Shown: positions 31,547 through 40,165, counted from the first letter of the stretch. The stretch is DNA of 48,452 bases from Thaumarchaeota archaeon casp-thauma4 (GCA_001510295.1 LFEZ01000023.1:1-48452); one strand, 5' to 3'. Numbers and translations: made by a program. The notes: a model not told the origin generated them from the letters alone.

Positions 31547-32527
31547 ATGCAAAATCAAACGGAGTTAATCCTGGAGTGTAAAAATAGAGTCCTCGCCAAA
31601 CAGGGATTAACCGAAGAATTAACAAACAAATTATTTAACGTGGAAGACGAAGTTTTGAGTCAATTATCAGATGCAGCCAACGAGATTACTAGGAAATTTC
31701 AAGGAACAAAAATAGATATTGAGCAATTAGCAAATATCAAGAAAAATTATTGCAGTGAAGATTGTTCATTTTGTAGCCAATCTGCATTTTTTGATACAGG
31801 GATTGACAATTATCAATTAATGCCTGCAGAAGAAGTGGTCAGAAAAGCAATGGATGCAAAGAAAGCAGGTGCTCACTCATATTGTTTAGTTGCAGCATGG
31901 AGAGAGCCATCAGACAAAGATTTTGAAAAAGTTTGCAACATAATTAAAGAAGTTAATGAGAAAGTAGGAATTTCAATTGAATGTAGTTTAGGATTTTTAA
32001 CAATTCAACAAGCAACAAAATTAAAAGAATTAGGAGTAATTAGATATAATCATAATTTGGAAACATCTGAATCTAAATTTCCAGAGATTTGTACAACTCA
32101 CACGTATCAAGATAGAATTGACACATTGCACACCGCAAGAAAAGCTGGATTGGAGCTTTGTACAGGAGGAATAATAGGAATGGGTGAAACAAGAAAACAA
32201 AGAGAAGAGTTAGTACAAGCAATTTCTAAACTTAATCCAGAAGAGGTTACAGTTAATTTATTGGTAGCAATCCCAGGTACACCTTTAGAATTACAAACTC
32301 CGTTAAGTTTAGAAGAAATACTAAGAGTATTTGCAGTTTTGAGATTTTTACTTCCAAAAAGTATTATAAAAATTTCAGGAGGCAGAGAAGTTAATCTAAA
32401 CGATGATGGAAAAGAATTACTTTTGAGCGGTGCCAACGGAATTATTAGCGCAGGCTATTTAACATTAGACGGAAACTCTATGCAAAAAGATGTTAAAATG
32501 ATAAAAGAGATTAATCTTGAAGCCTAA
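31547..32527 (+). CDS. bioB: Biotin synthase
   Basis: BioB is a radical SAM enzyme that inserts sulphur into dethiobiotin. The radical-SAM cluster motif is CxxxCxxC at Cys69, Cys73 and Cys76 (YCSEDCSFCSQS). SYCLVAAWREP and YNHNLETSESKF, GIIGMGETRKQR and ISGGREVNL follow, as in other BioB proteins. A TTG at 31541 lies two codons before ATG 31547, which is preferred for its TATA distance. The 3' end overlaps bioF by 11 bases. Confidence 0.96.
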   Translation: MQNQTELILECKNRVLAKQGLTEELTNKLFNVEDEVLSQLSDAANEITRKFQGTKIDIEQLANIKKNYCSEDCSFCSQSAFFDTGIDNYQLMPAEEVVRKAMDAKKAGAHSYCLVAAWREPSDKDFEKVCNIIKEVNEKVGISIECSLGFLTIQQATKLKELGVIRYNHNLETSESKFPEICTTHTYQDRIDTLHTARKAGLELCTGGIIGMGETRKQREELVQAISKLNPEEVTVNLLVAIPGTPLELQTPLSLEEILRVFAVLRFLLPKSIIKISGGREVNLNDDGKELLLSGANGIISAGYLTLDGNSMQKDVKMIKEINLEA

Positions 32528-33647
32528 ATTTGGCACACTTGAAAAAAAATTAAGTGCAATTAAAAAAAATAATTTACTAAGAAATCTTCAAGATAGTCAA
32601 GTTGAAAAACAGTTCATAAAGCAAAATGGAAAAAAATTACTAAATTTTTCATCAAATGACTATCTTGGAATAAATCCAGGCGATATAAAACACTCTCAAT
32701 TTCAATCAAGTTCAAGACTTGTCTCTGGAAATGATACTAGTTTTTCAATACTTGAAAAAAAGTTAGCCGCTCATAAATCCAAAGAAAAATCAATAATTTT
32801 CCCTACAGGGTATATGGCAAACCTTGGAATAATTTCTTCAATTGCAAACAAACAAGATACAATATTTAGTGATGAGTTGAACCATGCAAGTATTGTTGAA
32901 GCATGTAAGTTATCTGGATCTAAAATTAAAATTTTCAAACATAACGATATGGGAGATTTGGAACAAAAGATAAAGAAAACTAAAGGAAAAAAAATCTTGA
33001 TTACAGAAGGAATATTCAGTATGGATGGCGACTGGTCAAGATTAAATGAGATATCTCAGATAGCCGAAAAACATGAAACTATTACAATTGTAGATGATGC
33101 ACATGGAGATTTTGTATTAGGAAAAGATGGAAAAGGTACTGCAAATTTTTTCAATGTAGAAAAGAAAATTGATCTATACACCAGTAGCCTCAGTAAAGGA
33201 TTAGGTAGTTTTGGAGGATATGTTTGTGGGAAAAAGAGTTTAATTGATTTATGTATAAACACATCAAAAACTTTCATATACACATCGGCATTACCTGCAT
33301 CAATTAATCAATATTCACTTGAAAGATTTAATTCAAACAGAGAAGTATATAGAAAAAAATTATGGGATAAAATTAATTTATTCCATAGAAGATTAGAAGA
33401 AATTCAACTTCATACCACATCTACAAGTCAAATAATTCCAATAATCATAGGTAAAGAAAAAAATGCAATGGAGTTTTCAAAATTTTTAAGAGATAATGGT
33501 ATTTTTGCACAAGCAATAAGATACCCAACCGTAAAGAAAGATCAGGCACGAATTAGAATATCAGTTACAGGCTGGTTATCAGATAAAGAAATCGAATATT
33601 CAATACAAATTTTAGAAAAAGCTAAAAGGAAATTTAAACTAAAATGA
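32517..33647 (+). CDS. bioF: 8-amino-7-oxononanoate synthase
   Basis: BioF is a PLP enzyme that condenses pimeloyl-thioester with alanine. The 376-residue protein has FSSNDYLGI, SRLVSGNDTSFSILEKKLA, VDDAHGDFVLG, and PLP Lys227 in YTSSLSKGLGSFGGY. The start is TTG 32517, which gives MKPKFGTLEKKLS and overlaps bioB by 11 bases. The operon supplies the three last steps of biotin synthesis together with bioA and bioD. Genes for making pimeloyl-thioester (bioC/bioH, bioW) are not in the window. Confidence 0.95.
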   Translation: MKPKFGTLEKKLSAIKKNNLLRNLQDSQVEKQFIKQNGKKLLNFSSNDYLGINPGDIKHSQFQSSSRLVSGNDTSFSILEKKLAAHKSKEKSIIFPTGYMANLGIISSIANKQDTIFSDELNHASIVEACKLSGSKIKIFKHNDMGDLEQKIKKTKGKKILITEGIFSMDGDWSRLNEISQIAEKHETITIVDDAHGDFVLGKDGKGTANFFNVEKKIDLYTSSLSKGLGSFGGYVCGKKSLIDLCINTSKTFIYTSALPASINQYSLERFNSNREVYRKKLWDKINLFHRRLEEIQLHTTSTSQIIPIIIGKEKNAMEFSKFLRDNGIFAQAIRYPTVKKDQARIRISVTGWLSDKEIEYSIQILEKAKRKFKLK

Positions 33648-33761
33648 TTAGCGTAGCATATCAAAACCTAGTCCGCCACCAGATCCAGGTGCACCGACAA
33701 GATATGCAAATACAATGATTACAGCAAGTGCCGCAATAACGGCATAAAATCGTGAATTCAT
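33648..33761 (-). CDS. Single-span membrane microprotein (37 aa)
   Basis: A 37-residue frame reads MNSRFYAVIAALAVIIVFA, then YLVGAPGSGGGLGFDMLR. It has one membrane segment (about residues 6-23) and a Gly-rich exit tail. Its ATG overlaps the stop of the upstream gene by 4 bases (ATGA), and its stop abuts the bioF stop with no gap. This tight packing and the clean hydrophobic segment support real coding. The function is unknown. Confidence 0.6.
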   Translation of the reverse strand: MNSRFYAVIAALAVIIVFAYLVGAPGSGGGLGFDMLR

Positions 33762-33988
33762 ATGGAAATCTGAAAAGCCTTGAATAAAAACTCACATGTG
33801 TTAAGTATTTTATAATATTGTTTTTCAATATCGCATCCTAAAGGAGATTCATCAACAGGAATTGAACCAAATCTTCTTGGAATTTTATAAAAATCTCTTT
33901 GTTTATGAATCTCTGTTTGTGGTACTAGTTCTTCAATAACATCTGAATCTGTATATTCTGTAATTCTCTCATTTTTGTCATTTGTCAT
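33758..33988 (-). CDS. Hypothetical protein (76 aa)
   Basis: The function is unknown. The 76-residue protein is soluble and acidic in the first half (TNDKNERITEYTDSDVIEELVP) with a Tyr/Phe-rich C-terminal helix (IEKQYYKILNTCEFLFKAFQISI). It has two cysteines (LGCDIEK, NTCEFL). It overlaps the single-span microprotein by 4 bases, so they form a two-gene unit that might work together at the membrane. No family is recognised. Confidence 0.55.
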   Translation of the reverse strand: MTNDKNERITEYTDSDVIEELVPQTEIHKQRDFYKIPRRFGSIPVDESPLGCDIEKQYYKILNTCEFLFKAFQISI

Positions 33989-34120
33989 AAATTATCACAT
34001 TTTTTGTCCTATTTCCTTCTTCGTGAATATTTTTACCGTGATTAAGGATAATTTCATTAATGAAATCAGAAGTAACTTGAGAAAAATTGATCCATTTAGA
34101 TCGATTTTTTTTAGTCGCGC

Positions 34121-34127
34121 TATAAAA
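34121..34127 (+). promoter_or_regulatory. TATA box of the cdvB paralogue
   Basis: TATAAAA lies 24-30 bases before ATG 34151, preceded by GTCGCGC, a GC-rich BRE-like stretch. It is the clearest core promoter in the window and supports a leaderless start at 34151. Confidence 0.75.
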
Positions 34128-34150
34128 TGCCAAATTTTTAAATCCATTAC

Positions 34151-34810
34151 ATGGTATCATTTTCAGATAAATGGAATGTTTTGAAGAGTAAAGGGTCATT
34201 ATCTCAAAAATTTATGGGTACCATAAAACCAGACGCTCCACTAAAAAATAGATTAGATTTAGCACAAAAAAGACTAGAACAACAAATTACGAAATTAGGA
34301 GAAACAGAACAAAAACTAAAAGAAAAGGATTCAATATTTATGAAAAAAATCGTAGAAGCGACTAAAACAAATAATCAAGCATACGCAAAAATGTATGCAA
34401 CAGAATTAGCAGAAATTAGAAAAAATAACAAAACTGTCAGTAATGCAAAATTATCAATGGAACAAGTTCAGATTAGACTAAACACAGTTTCAGAATTAGG
34501 AGACGTGGTAGTAACATTAAGTCCATGTATGTCATTAATCAAAGGATTAAGTACATCGCTAGGTGTAATGATGCCAGAAGTTGCAAGTTCAATGCAAGAC
34601 CTATCAAGTATGTTAGGAGATATTGCAACAGGAACATCCATCACAAGTGAAGGAACAATGGGAGAATTTACAACATCAAACAGAGAAGCACAATCAATAT
34701 TAGATGAAGCACAAGCAATGGTAGAAGGTCAAACTAGACAAAGCATGCCAGAACCACCAATTAGTAGAAATAGTATAGAAGACATACTAAGAGAAAGAGA
34801 AGCAATCTAA
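34151..34810 (+). CDS. cdvB: ESCRT-III-like cell-division protein (CdvB/Snf7 family)
   Basis: CdvB polymers form the constricting ring of the Cdv division machinery of thaumarchaea. The 219-residue protein has the basic N-terminal helix MVSFSDKWNVLKSKGSLSQKFMG and two long coiled-coil helices (LKNRLDLAQKRLEQQITKLGETEQKL and NKTVSNAKLSMEQVQIRLNTVSE). It also has the ESCRT-III hydrophobic hairpin, a Ser/Thr/Met/Gln-rich linker, and a C-terminal helix SIEDILREREAI that could be a MIT-interacting motif. Thaumarchaeal genomes carry several CdvB paralogues; which one this is was not determined. cdvA and cdvC are not nearby. A strong TATA box precedes it. Confidence 0.88.
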   Translation: MVSFSDKWNVLKSKGSLSQKFMGTIKPDAPLKNRLDLAQKRLEQQITKLGETEQKLKEKDSIFMKKIVEATKTNNQAYAKMYATELAEIRKNNKTVSNAKLSMEQVQIRLNTVSELGDVVVTLSPCMSLIKGLSTSLGVMMPEVASSMQDLSSMLGDIATGTSITSEGTMGEFTTSNREAQSILDEAQAMVEGQTRQSMPEPPISRNSIEDILREREAI

Positions 34811-35139
34811 TCTTTCTTCTTAATTTCTTGTAGTAATTTTTTAATTCTAGAAATTGTTGGGTAACTGTAACCACGCTTTCTATAGTTCTTAATCATCAGT
34901 TTCCAATTATTTAATCTCCAGGTAGCTTGTTCAGGAGTTATTGAATGAACTTCATTACCGATTATACTTTTTCTACCAACTTTTAGAGTACCTGCATCTT
35001 TTGCATCCCATCTATTTTTTGCAAATTTTAAACCACTTAATATCTCAGAGACAGGTATGTCAGAAAAATATGATTTAATTTTAGCAATGTCATCTTCAGT
35101 TAGATCGTCTTTAGATGTAATTGAAAGATCTCGTACCAT
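34807..35139 (-). CDS. Hypothetical basic protein (110 aa)
   Basis: The function is unknown. The first 40 residues are acidic (SITSKDDLTEDDIAKIKSYFSDIPVSEI), and the remainder is basic (FAKNRWDAKDAGTLKVGRKS, RLNNWKLMIKNYRKRGYSYPTISRIKKLLQEIKKKD), a composition compatible with nucleic-acid binding. It converges with the cdvB gene with a 4-base overlap. No named domain is visible. Confidence 0.6.
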   Translation of the reverse strand: MVRDLSITSKDDLTEDDIAKIKSYFSDIPVSEILSGLKFAKNRWDAKDAGTLKVGRKSIIGNEVHSITPEQATWRLNNWKLMIKNYRKRGYSYPTISRIKKLLQEIKKKD

Positions 35140-35206
35140 GAATTTAGTGACTAATACTAGAATATCACAAATGTGCTAAATTTGATTAAACAATATAGTA
35201 TTTTTT

Positions 35207-35326
35207 TCAACATCCAAAAAAGCTGAAAAATGAATGCCTACACATAGTATTAAAGATGGCAAAGCCAAAAATTGTAATTGCTACCAAACCTATAGGGATT
35301 ACAATAATTTTTTCTTTGTAACCCAT
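35207..35326 (-). CDS. Possible single-span membrane microprotein (39 aa)
   Basis: On the minus strand, ATG 35326 opens a 39-residue frame with a clean membrane span (KEKIIVIPIGLVAITIFGFA), then FNTMCRHSFFSFFGC with two Cys. It is in the 240-base gap before the proteasome gene. The hydrophobic segment between a charged start and a Cys-containing end is like that of the other microproteins here, but it has no overlapping partner, so support is weaker. Confidence 0.35.
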   Translation of the reverse strand: MGYKEKIIVIPIGLVAITIFGFAIFNTMCRHSFFSFFGC

Positions 35327-35379
35327 ACTGCCAATTTGCGCAATTGTTAAATTAACCTTGGCAAGGATATTAAATTACA

Positions 35380-36117
35380 ATGATGCCATCACAACAAGGT
35401 TATGACCGTGCAATCACAGTATTTTCACCAGATGGACGATTATATCAAGTAGAATATGCAATTGAGACAGTTAGAAGAGGAGCACTTGCAGTAGGCATTA
35501 AAACAAAAAGTGGTGTAATTATTGCAGTTGAAGAAAAATCAAGAAAATTACAAATTATTAACACCCCACAAAAAATATTTCAGATTGACTATCATATCGG
35601 TGCAGCAGCAGCAGGATACATTCCAGATGCACGTTCACAAATTGACACTGCACGAACATTTTCTCAAAGTAACAAAATAGTGTACGACGAAGCAGTTCAG
35701 GTCGAGACAGTTGCCAAACATTTAGCTGATCAATGCCAACAGTATACACAATATGGTGGAGCAAGACCAATTGGGGTTTCATTAATAATTGGAGGAATTG
35801 ATCCTGCTGGAACTAACTTGTATATGACAGACCCAAGTGGAGCATACATTTCATACAATGCAATATCAATTGGTGCCAAATCAGAGGTAGTCAATGAATT
35901 TCTAGAAAAAAATTACAAAAAAGACATGTCACTGGATGATGCAGCATCACTAGCTATCGCAGCAATTTACATTTCAAGCGAAACAAAAGAAGGAATTGAA
36001 CATATCAAAATGTCAAAAATAACTGGAGAACACGGAGTGTTTGAATTTATTAAAAATAAAGAAATAACAAAGTTTGCTGCAAATGCAAAATCAAAATATC
36101 CCTCTGATGGGAAATAA
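35380..36117 (+). CDS. psmA: Proteasome alpha subunit
   Basis: PsmA forms the outer heptameric gate rings of the 20S proteasome. The 245-residue protein has the hallmark N-terminus YDRAITVFSPDGRLYQVEYAIE, then RRGALAVGIKTKSGVIIAVEEKS, as in archaeal alpha subunits, and no catalytic N-terminal Thr. There are two ATG codons in a row (35380 and 35383); the first is used. TTAAATTAA (35347-35355) lies 25-33 bases upstream as a TATA candidate. The beta subunit genes are not in the window. Confidence 0.97.
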   Translation: MMPSQQGYDRAITVFSPDGRLYQVEYAIETVRRGALAVGIKTKSGVIIAVEEKSRKLQIINTPQKIFQIDYHIGAAAAGYIPDARSQIDTARTFSQSNKIVYDEAVQVETVAKHLADQCQQYTQYGGARPIGVSLIIGGIDPAGTNLYMTDPSGAYISYNAISIGAKSEVVNEFLEKNYKKDMSLDDAASLAIAAIYISSETKEGIEHIKMSKITGEHGVFEFIKNKEITKFAANAKSKYPSDGK

Positions 36118-36146
36118 ATATTTTCATCACAAATTAAGAATTTAAA

Positions 36147-36965
36147 ATGAAATTATCAATTGCAATACCTGATTCATCATTAAAAGATGAAAAAAAACAT
36201 GAAAATAAAACTCGAAAAATTTTTCAAATTGCACGTGCAGCAGGAATATTTCAAATTAATAACATAATAATTTACAAAGACGGACGAGAGTTTGAAACTG
36301 ATTCAAAATTATTATCAACAATTCTCAGATATCTTGAAACACCACAGAATTTTAGAAAACGGTTGTATCCAAAATCTGGAATACTACAATTTGTAGGAGC
36401 GTTATCTCCAATTAAGATGCCTAATCAAACTGTAACATCAGATGCAAAGCAAGTGAAAAAAGACGATATTAGAGAAGGAGTTATTTTTCCAAAAGATGGG
36501 AAAAAATTCATCGACATTGGAATTGACCATTCAATTCCATACCATGGAAAAAAACAAATCGATAAAAGAATAATTGTGAAAATTAAAGATACGTTTCCAA
36601 ATTTTACAGTATATGATATTGAAAAAGATCAGATACCAAATTTTTGGAGTTATAATGTAAAACATGGAGGAAATTTATTTACATTGTTAACTGAATGGAA
36701 AGGACCAAAAATACTTACAAGTAGAAAATCAAAGAAAATTAAAGATGAAGATATGCAAAAGATCCTTTCCTCAAAAGAAGAGATTCTAGTAGTGTTTGGT
36801 ACAACAGACAAAGGGATTCATGAGATGTTAGACAAAAAAATTAACAACATTCAAAATTTCAAAGCATGGAATTTTTTTCCACACCAAGGAACTGAAACGG
36901 TCCGTCTTGAAGAAGCAATATTAGGTTGTTTATCAATTATTAATGCACACACATTTAACAAATAA
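36147..36965 (+). CDS. SPOUT-type RNA methyltransferase (DUF171/SPOUT1 family)
   Basis: The protein is a putative RNA uridine-N3 methyltransferase. The 272-residue protein starts KLSIAIPDSSLKDEKKHENKTRKIFQIARAAGIF, has a central OB-like insertion (VKKDDIREGVIFPKDGKKFIDIG), and ends with the trefoil-knot SAM site (ILVVFGTTDKGIHEML...FFPHQGTETVRLEEAILGCLSII). In many archaea it sits just upstream of rpl3, as here, and this points to rRNA as its target; that role is inferred. It starts 30 bases after psmA. Confidence 0.88.
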   Translation: MKLSIAIPDSSLKDEKKHENKTRKIFQIARAAGIFQINNIIIYKDGREFETDSKLLSTILRYLETPQNFRKRLYPKSGILQFVGALSPIKMPNQTVTSDAKQVKKDDIREGVIFPKDGKKFIDIGIDHSIPYHGKKQIDKRIIVKIKDTFPNFTVYDIEKDQIPNFWSYNVKHGGNLFTLLTEWKGPKILTSRKSKKIKDEDMQKILSSKEEILVVFGTTDKGIHEMLDKKINNIQNFKAWNFFPHQGTETVRLEEAILGCLSIINAHTFNK

Positions 36966-36990
36966 ATGATAAAAAAATTATAATTTGGAT

Positions 36991-37101
36991 ATGAATAATC
37001 AAAGAAAATTTTTGATGTTGGCAGTATTAGTTGGGATTGCAGGAGTTGGGATTGGGGCAATTACAATTTTTTCGATGATTTCAGAATTATATTCACCATA
37101 G
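36991..37101 (+). CDS. Single-span membrane microprotein (36 aa)
   Basis: A 36-residue frame from ATG 36991 to TAG 37099-37101 encodes MNNQRKFLMLAVLVGIAGVG, then IGAITIFSMISELYSP: a positively charged N-terminus and one 20-residue membrane span. It is placed between the SPOUT methyltransferase (26 bases upstream) and the rpl3 promoter. The signal-anchor-like composition favours a real gene. No role can be inferred. Confidence 0.55.
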   Translation: MNNQRKFLMLAVLVGIAGVGIGAITIFSMISELYSP

Positions 37102-37144
37102 AAAATATTACAACAATTAACAAAGAAAATTGAGATTTTCACGG

Positions 37145-37152
37145 TTTATAAT
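37145..37152 (+). promoter_or_regulatory. TATA box of the ribosomal protein operon
   Basis: TTTATAAT lies 28-35 bases before the uL3 ATG (37180). Transcription should begin a few bases before the ATG, giving a very short leader. No other promoter of this strength was seen until after uL6. Confidence 0.55.
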
Positions 37153-37179
37153 GGGGTTAACGACTTTTTTCATTTATCT

Positions 37180-38175
37180 ATGGGACATAGAAAACGCAGT
37201 CAACCAAGAAGAGGAAGTGGAGCATATTCTCCTAGAATACGTGCAAAAAGTATGGAAGCACGAGTTCGAGCATGGCCTAAAGTAGACAGTGATGAACCAA
37301 GACTACTAGCACATGCAGGATACAAAGCAGGATGTGTGCAATTAGTTAGCATAGATGATAGAGAACATACACCAAGTCACGGAAAACAACTTGTAACAAT
37401 AGGAACAGTAATCGCAACTCCACCAATTACAATAGTAGGAATTAGAGGATATTCAGTAGATACCAATCATACAAGAAATGCAGAATTTGATTCATTTGCA
37501 AAAGATTTACCAAAAAATGTACAAAATAATTTAAAAATTAAAACAGAAGGAACACCAATTGATGAAGCAGAAAAACATTTGAGAAAAATTAAAGAAATTT
37601 TTGCCATAGTCATAACAACCCCAGGAGATGCCAATTTAGAAATGAAGAAACCTTACATCTTTGAAGTTAAAGTAGAAGGAGGAGACATACCAAAACAATT
37701 TGCGTTTGCTAAAGATCTTTTAGGAAAAACTGTCAAAGTCGACCAAGTGTTTGAAAGTGGAACCTATGTAGATACTGCAGCAATTACAAAAGGAAAAGGA
37801 TGGCAAGGTGTAATTTACAGATGGGGCGTAAAAAGAAAACAACACAAATCGCGAAAAACAGTTAGAGAAGTTGGATCATTAGGTCCAATATCTCCAAGTA
37901 GTGTTATGTACACAGTACCAAGAGCAGGACAAACAGGATTTCATCAAAGAATAGAGTATGATAAAAGAATAATGATAATGAGCAATACAGAAAAAGAAGA
38001 ATTTAAAATAAATCCTGACGGAGGATTCAAGCACTTTGGAAAGGTTACAGGAGATTTCATAATCGTGAAAGGTTCAGTGCCAGGAACGTATAGAAGATTG
38101 ATCAAACTTAGAAAACAAATTAGAAACAAACCAAAGAAAGTTGTAAAACCAAATGTGTTGGAGGTTGTGATTTAA
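37180..38175 (+). CDS. rpl3: Ribosomal protein uL3
   Basis: uL3 lines the peptidyl-transferase region of the large subunit. The 331-residue archaeal-length protein has the basic start GHRKRSQPRRGSGAYSPRIRAKSMEARVR, and the conserved KGKGWQGVIYRWG (which reaches toward the peptidyl transferase centre), followed by PSSVMYTVPRAGQTGFHQR. It is the first gene of the operon, with its own TATA box. Its stop overlaps the uL4 start by one base (TAATG). Confidence 0.98.
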   Translation: MGHRKRSQPRRGSGAYSPRIRAKSMEARVRAWPKVDSDEPRLLAHAGYKAGCVQLVSIDDREHTPSHGKQLVTIGTVIATPPITIVGIRGYSVDTNHTRNAEFDSFAKDLPKNVQNNLKIKTEGTPIDEAEKHLRKIKEIFAIVITTPGDANLEMKKPYIFEVKVEGGDIPKQFAFAKDLLGKTVKVDQVFESGTYVDTAAITKGKGWQGVIYRWGVKRKQHKSRKTVREVGSLGPISPSSVMYTVPRAGQTGFHQRIEYDKRIMIMSNTEKEEFKINPDGGFKHFGKVTGDFIIVKGSVPGTYRRLIKLRKQIRNKPKKVVKPNVLEVVI

Positions 38176-38987
38176 TGAAAAGGACTGTGTTAACAATAAA
38201 CGGTAAGAAAGATAGCGATATCGAACTTCCAAATGTATTTGAGACAGAAGTGGATCATGCATTGATTCACCGAGCATTTATAAACTTACAAACACATTCT
38301 TTCCAAAAACATTCCACAAAACCAACAGCAGGAATGAATGTAGTTGCAGATTCAAATGATCCACCAACTGGAAGAGGTACTTCAAGAATTGCTAAAATTA
38401 AAGGCGGTGGAGGAGGTCGGGCAGGACAAGCAGGAGAAGTTGCATCAACTAGAGGAGGACGTCAAGCACATCCACCAATAGCTGCTAAAGTGATTTATAA
38501 AAAAATAAACAAAAAAGAGAATAAACTAGCACTATGTTCAGCACTAGCTGCAACAACCTCAAAAGAATTAGTTGAAAAAAGAGGCCATAAAGTAGAAGGA
38601 ATTGATGCATTTCCAATAATAGTTTCAGATGATATTGAAAAAATTACAAAAACATCCGAATTGACCAAAGTTCTAGAAGATTTGAAGATTGTACAAGATG
38701 TCAATAGATTAAAAAGCAGAAAAAGAAGAACCGGTAAAGTTGCATTAAGAGGCAGAGTTTCAAAAATAGGAAAGAGTGCATTATTTGTAGTATCAAAATC
38801 AGAAAATATTTCAAAAGCAGCAAGAAGTATTCCAGGAATTGATGTATGTGCTGCAAAAAACCTAAGTGTTCTTGATTTGGCACCTGGAGGAACTTTGATT
38901 AGATTAACAGTATTCACAAAGAAAGCAATTGAAGAAATTGCAGAAATTAAATCACAACATCTAGAATTAATGGTGACTTTGAAATGA
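38175..38987 (+). CDS. rpl4: Ribosomal protein uL4
   Basis: uL4 has a globular domain on the large subunit surface and an extended loop reaching the exit tunnel. The 270-residue protein shows the long basic loop (SNDPPTGRGTSRIAKIKGGGGGRAGQAGEVASTRGGRQAHPPIA). A strong Shine-Dalgarno sequence GGAGGTTGTGA lies in the 3' end of uL3. It overlaps uL23 by 4 bases. Confidence 0.98.
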   Translation: MKRTVLTINGKKDSDIELPNVFETEVDHALIHRAFINLQTHSFQKHSTKPTAGMNVVADSNDPPTGRGTSRIAKIKGGGGGRAGQAGEVASTRGGRQAHPPIAAKVIYKKINKKENKLALCSALAATTSKELVEKRGHKVEGIDAFPIIVSDDIEKITKTSELTKVLEDLKIVQDVNRLKSRKRRTGKVALRGRVSKIGKSALFVVSKSENISKAARSIPGIDVCAAKNLSVLDLAPGGTLIRLTVFTKKAIEEIAEIKSQHLELMVTLK

Positions 38988-39250
38988 ACGTAGAGACAGC
39001 AACAAAAATCATCTTAAGACCATACGTTACAGAAAAAACATTCGCTTTAGTGGAAAACGAACAAAAAATTTGCTTTTTAGTTCAGAAAGAAGCAACAAAA
39101 CCACAGATAATTGAAGCCGTTAAAACATTGTATAATGAAGATGCTACAAACATTGAAACAGCAAGAACTGTTTATGGAAAAAAAGCATTTGTTAAATTTA
39201 GTTCCTCAGATAAAGCAAGAAACTTGGCAAACAAAATAGGTATGATGTGA
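38984..39250 (+). CDS. rpl23: Ribosomal protein uL23
   Basis: uL23 sits by the exit of the peptide tunnel and docks the signal recognition particle. The 88-residue protein starts TKIILRPYVTEKTFALVE, and NEDATNIETARTVYGKKAFVKFS is the typical later part. It overlaps uL4 by 4 bases. A 50-base gap follows in place of the uL2 gene found in the standard operon. Confidence 0.96.
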   Translation: MNVETATKIILRPYVTEKTFALVENEQKICFLVQKEATKPQIIEAVKTLYNEDATNIETARTVYGKKAFVKFSSSDKARNLANKIGMM

Positions 39251-39259
39251 TTGGTATAA

Positions 39260-39298
39260 ATGGCTCATAAAATCAAAATTTTGCAAGGAGACATGTAG
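39260..39298 (+). other. Tiny ORF (12 aa) in the place of uL2
   Basis: Between uL23 and uS19 an ATG at 39260 opens a 12-codon frame (MAHKIKILQGDM) that ends two bases before the uS19 ATG. It overlaps TATAAA (39255-39260) and the uS19 Shine-Dalgarno AAGGAG (39285-39290). It is probably not a gene; it may be a fortuitous upstream ORF or a trace left where uL2 was lost. Confidence 0.2.
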
Positions 39299-39300
39299 AA

Positions 39301-39699
39301 ATGGTCAAAGTAGTGAATATCTATAAAGGAAAAACAACTGAAGAATTACAAAAACTTCCAAATGACGAATTATTTGTATTGTTAAATGCAAGACAAAGAA
39401 GATCATTGAAAAGAGGAATATCAGATAACAAAAAGAAATTGATTGCAGAAATTAAAGAAATGAAAGAAGGAAAAAACAAAAACGCAATCAAGACACACCA
39501 GAGGGATCTAATAATTTTACCGTACATGATAGGAGTAACAATCAACGTCTTTGACGGAAAAGAATTCAAACCAATTGGAATTGGTGCAGAGATGGTCGGA
39601 CATTACATAGGAGAATACGTAATTACAAACAAGAGAGTGAATCATGGAGCACCTGGAGTTGGAGCATCAAGATCTAGTTTGTATGTGCCATTAAAGTGA
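39301..39699 (+). CDS. rps19: Ribosomal protein uS19
   Basis: uS19 is in the head of the small subunit near the A-site tRNA. The 132-residue archaeal protein has the basic helix LLNARQRRSLKRGISDNKKKLI and the conserved end IGIGAEMVGHYIGEYVITNKRVNHGAPGVGASRSS, typical of the family. An AAGGAG Shine-Dalgarno precedes it. Its stop overlaps the GTG that begins the uL22 frame. Confidence 0.96.
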   Translation: MVKVVNIYKGKTTEELQKLPNDELFVLLNARQRRSLKRGISDNKKKLIAEIKEMKEGKNKNAIKTHQRDLIILPYMIGVTINVFDGKEFKPIGIGAEMVGHYIGEYVITNKRVNHGAPGVGASRSSLYVPLK

Positions 39700-39704
39700 T
39701 TAAA

Positions 39705-40163
39705 ATGGGAAGATACAATTACGCATTCCAAAATTTTGACGCAACAAAGCATGTTAGAGCTTCAATTCGTGAAAAAAAGATTTCTCATAAACATGCAAGA
39801 GAAACAGCAAAAGCAATCAAAGGACTTACACTTGAAAAAGCTAGAGACTATATGCTAAGTGTTGTTGCAAAAGAAAGAGCAATACCATTTAGAAGATTTA
39901 AAAATCAAGTAGGACATAAAAGTGACCCAGGAATGATGTCAGGAAGATATCCACAAAAGACAGCAAGAGAATTTTTAAAATTATTAGACAATTTAGAATC
40001 AAATGCAGAATACAAAGGAATGGATATGGATAGATTAAAGATCATAAATGCCACAACCCACAAAGGTGTAATAATTAAGAGATTTATTCCAAGAGCCCAA
40101 GGTCGTGCAACTGACAAGAATGATGCATTAACACATGTAGAATTGGTGGCACAGGAGTTTTAG
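39705..40163 (+). CDS. rpl22: Ribosomal protein uL22
   Basis: uL22 lines the exit tunnel. The 152-residue protein starts [29 protein letters not shown], with [21 protein letters not shown], and the hairpin [26 protein letters not shown] at 39696 extends the frame by three codons, but ATG 39705 gives the usual start. The gap to uS3 is 2 bases. Confidence 0.96.
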   Translation: MGRYNYAFQNFDATKHVRASIREKKISHKHARETAKAIKGLTLEKARDYMLSVVAKERAIPFRRFKNQVGHKSDPGMMSGRYPQKTAREFLKLLDNLESNAEYKGMDMDRLKIINATTHKGVIIKRFIPRAQGRATDKNDALTHVELVAQEF

Positions 40164-40165
40164 AA

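Noticed and set aside
33978-34199. A 73-residue minus-strand frame that overlaps the cdvB promoter and start
   Set aside because: It covers the strong cdvB TATA box, overlaps the first codons of cdvB and has no recognisable features. A shorter version cannot be excluded.
39260-39298. A 12-codon ORF in place of uL2
   Set aside because: Too short and unlike uL2, and it overlaps the uS19 Shine-Dalgarno; kept only as a note.
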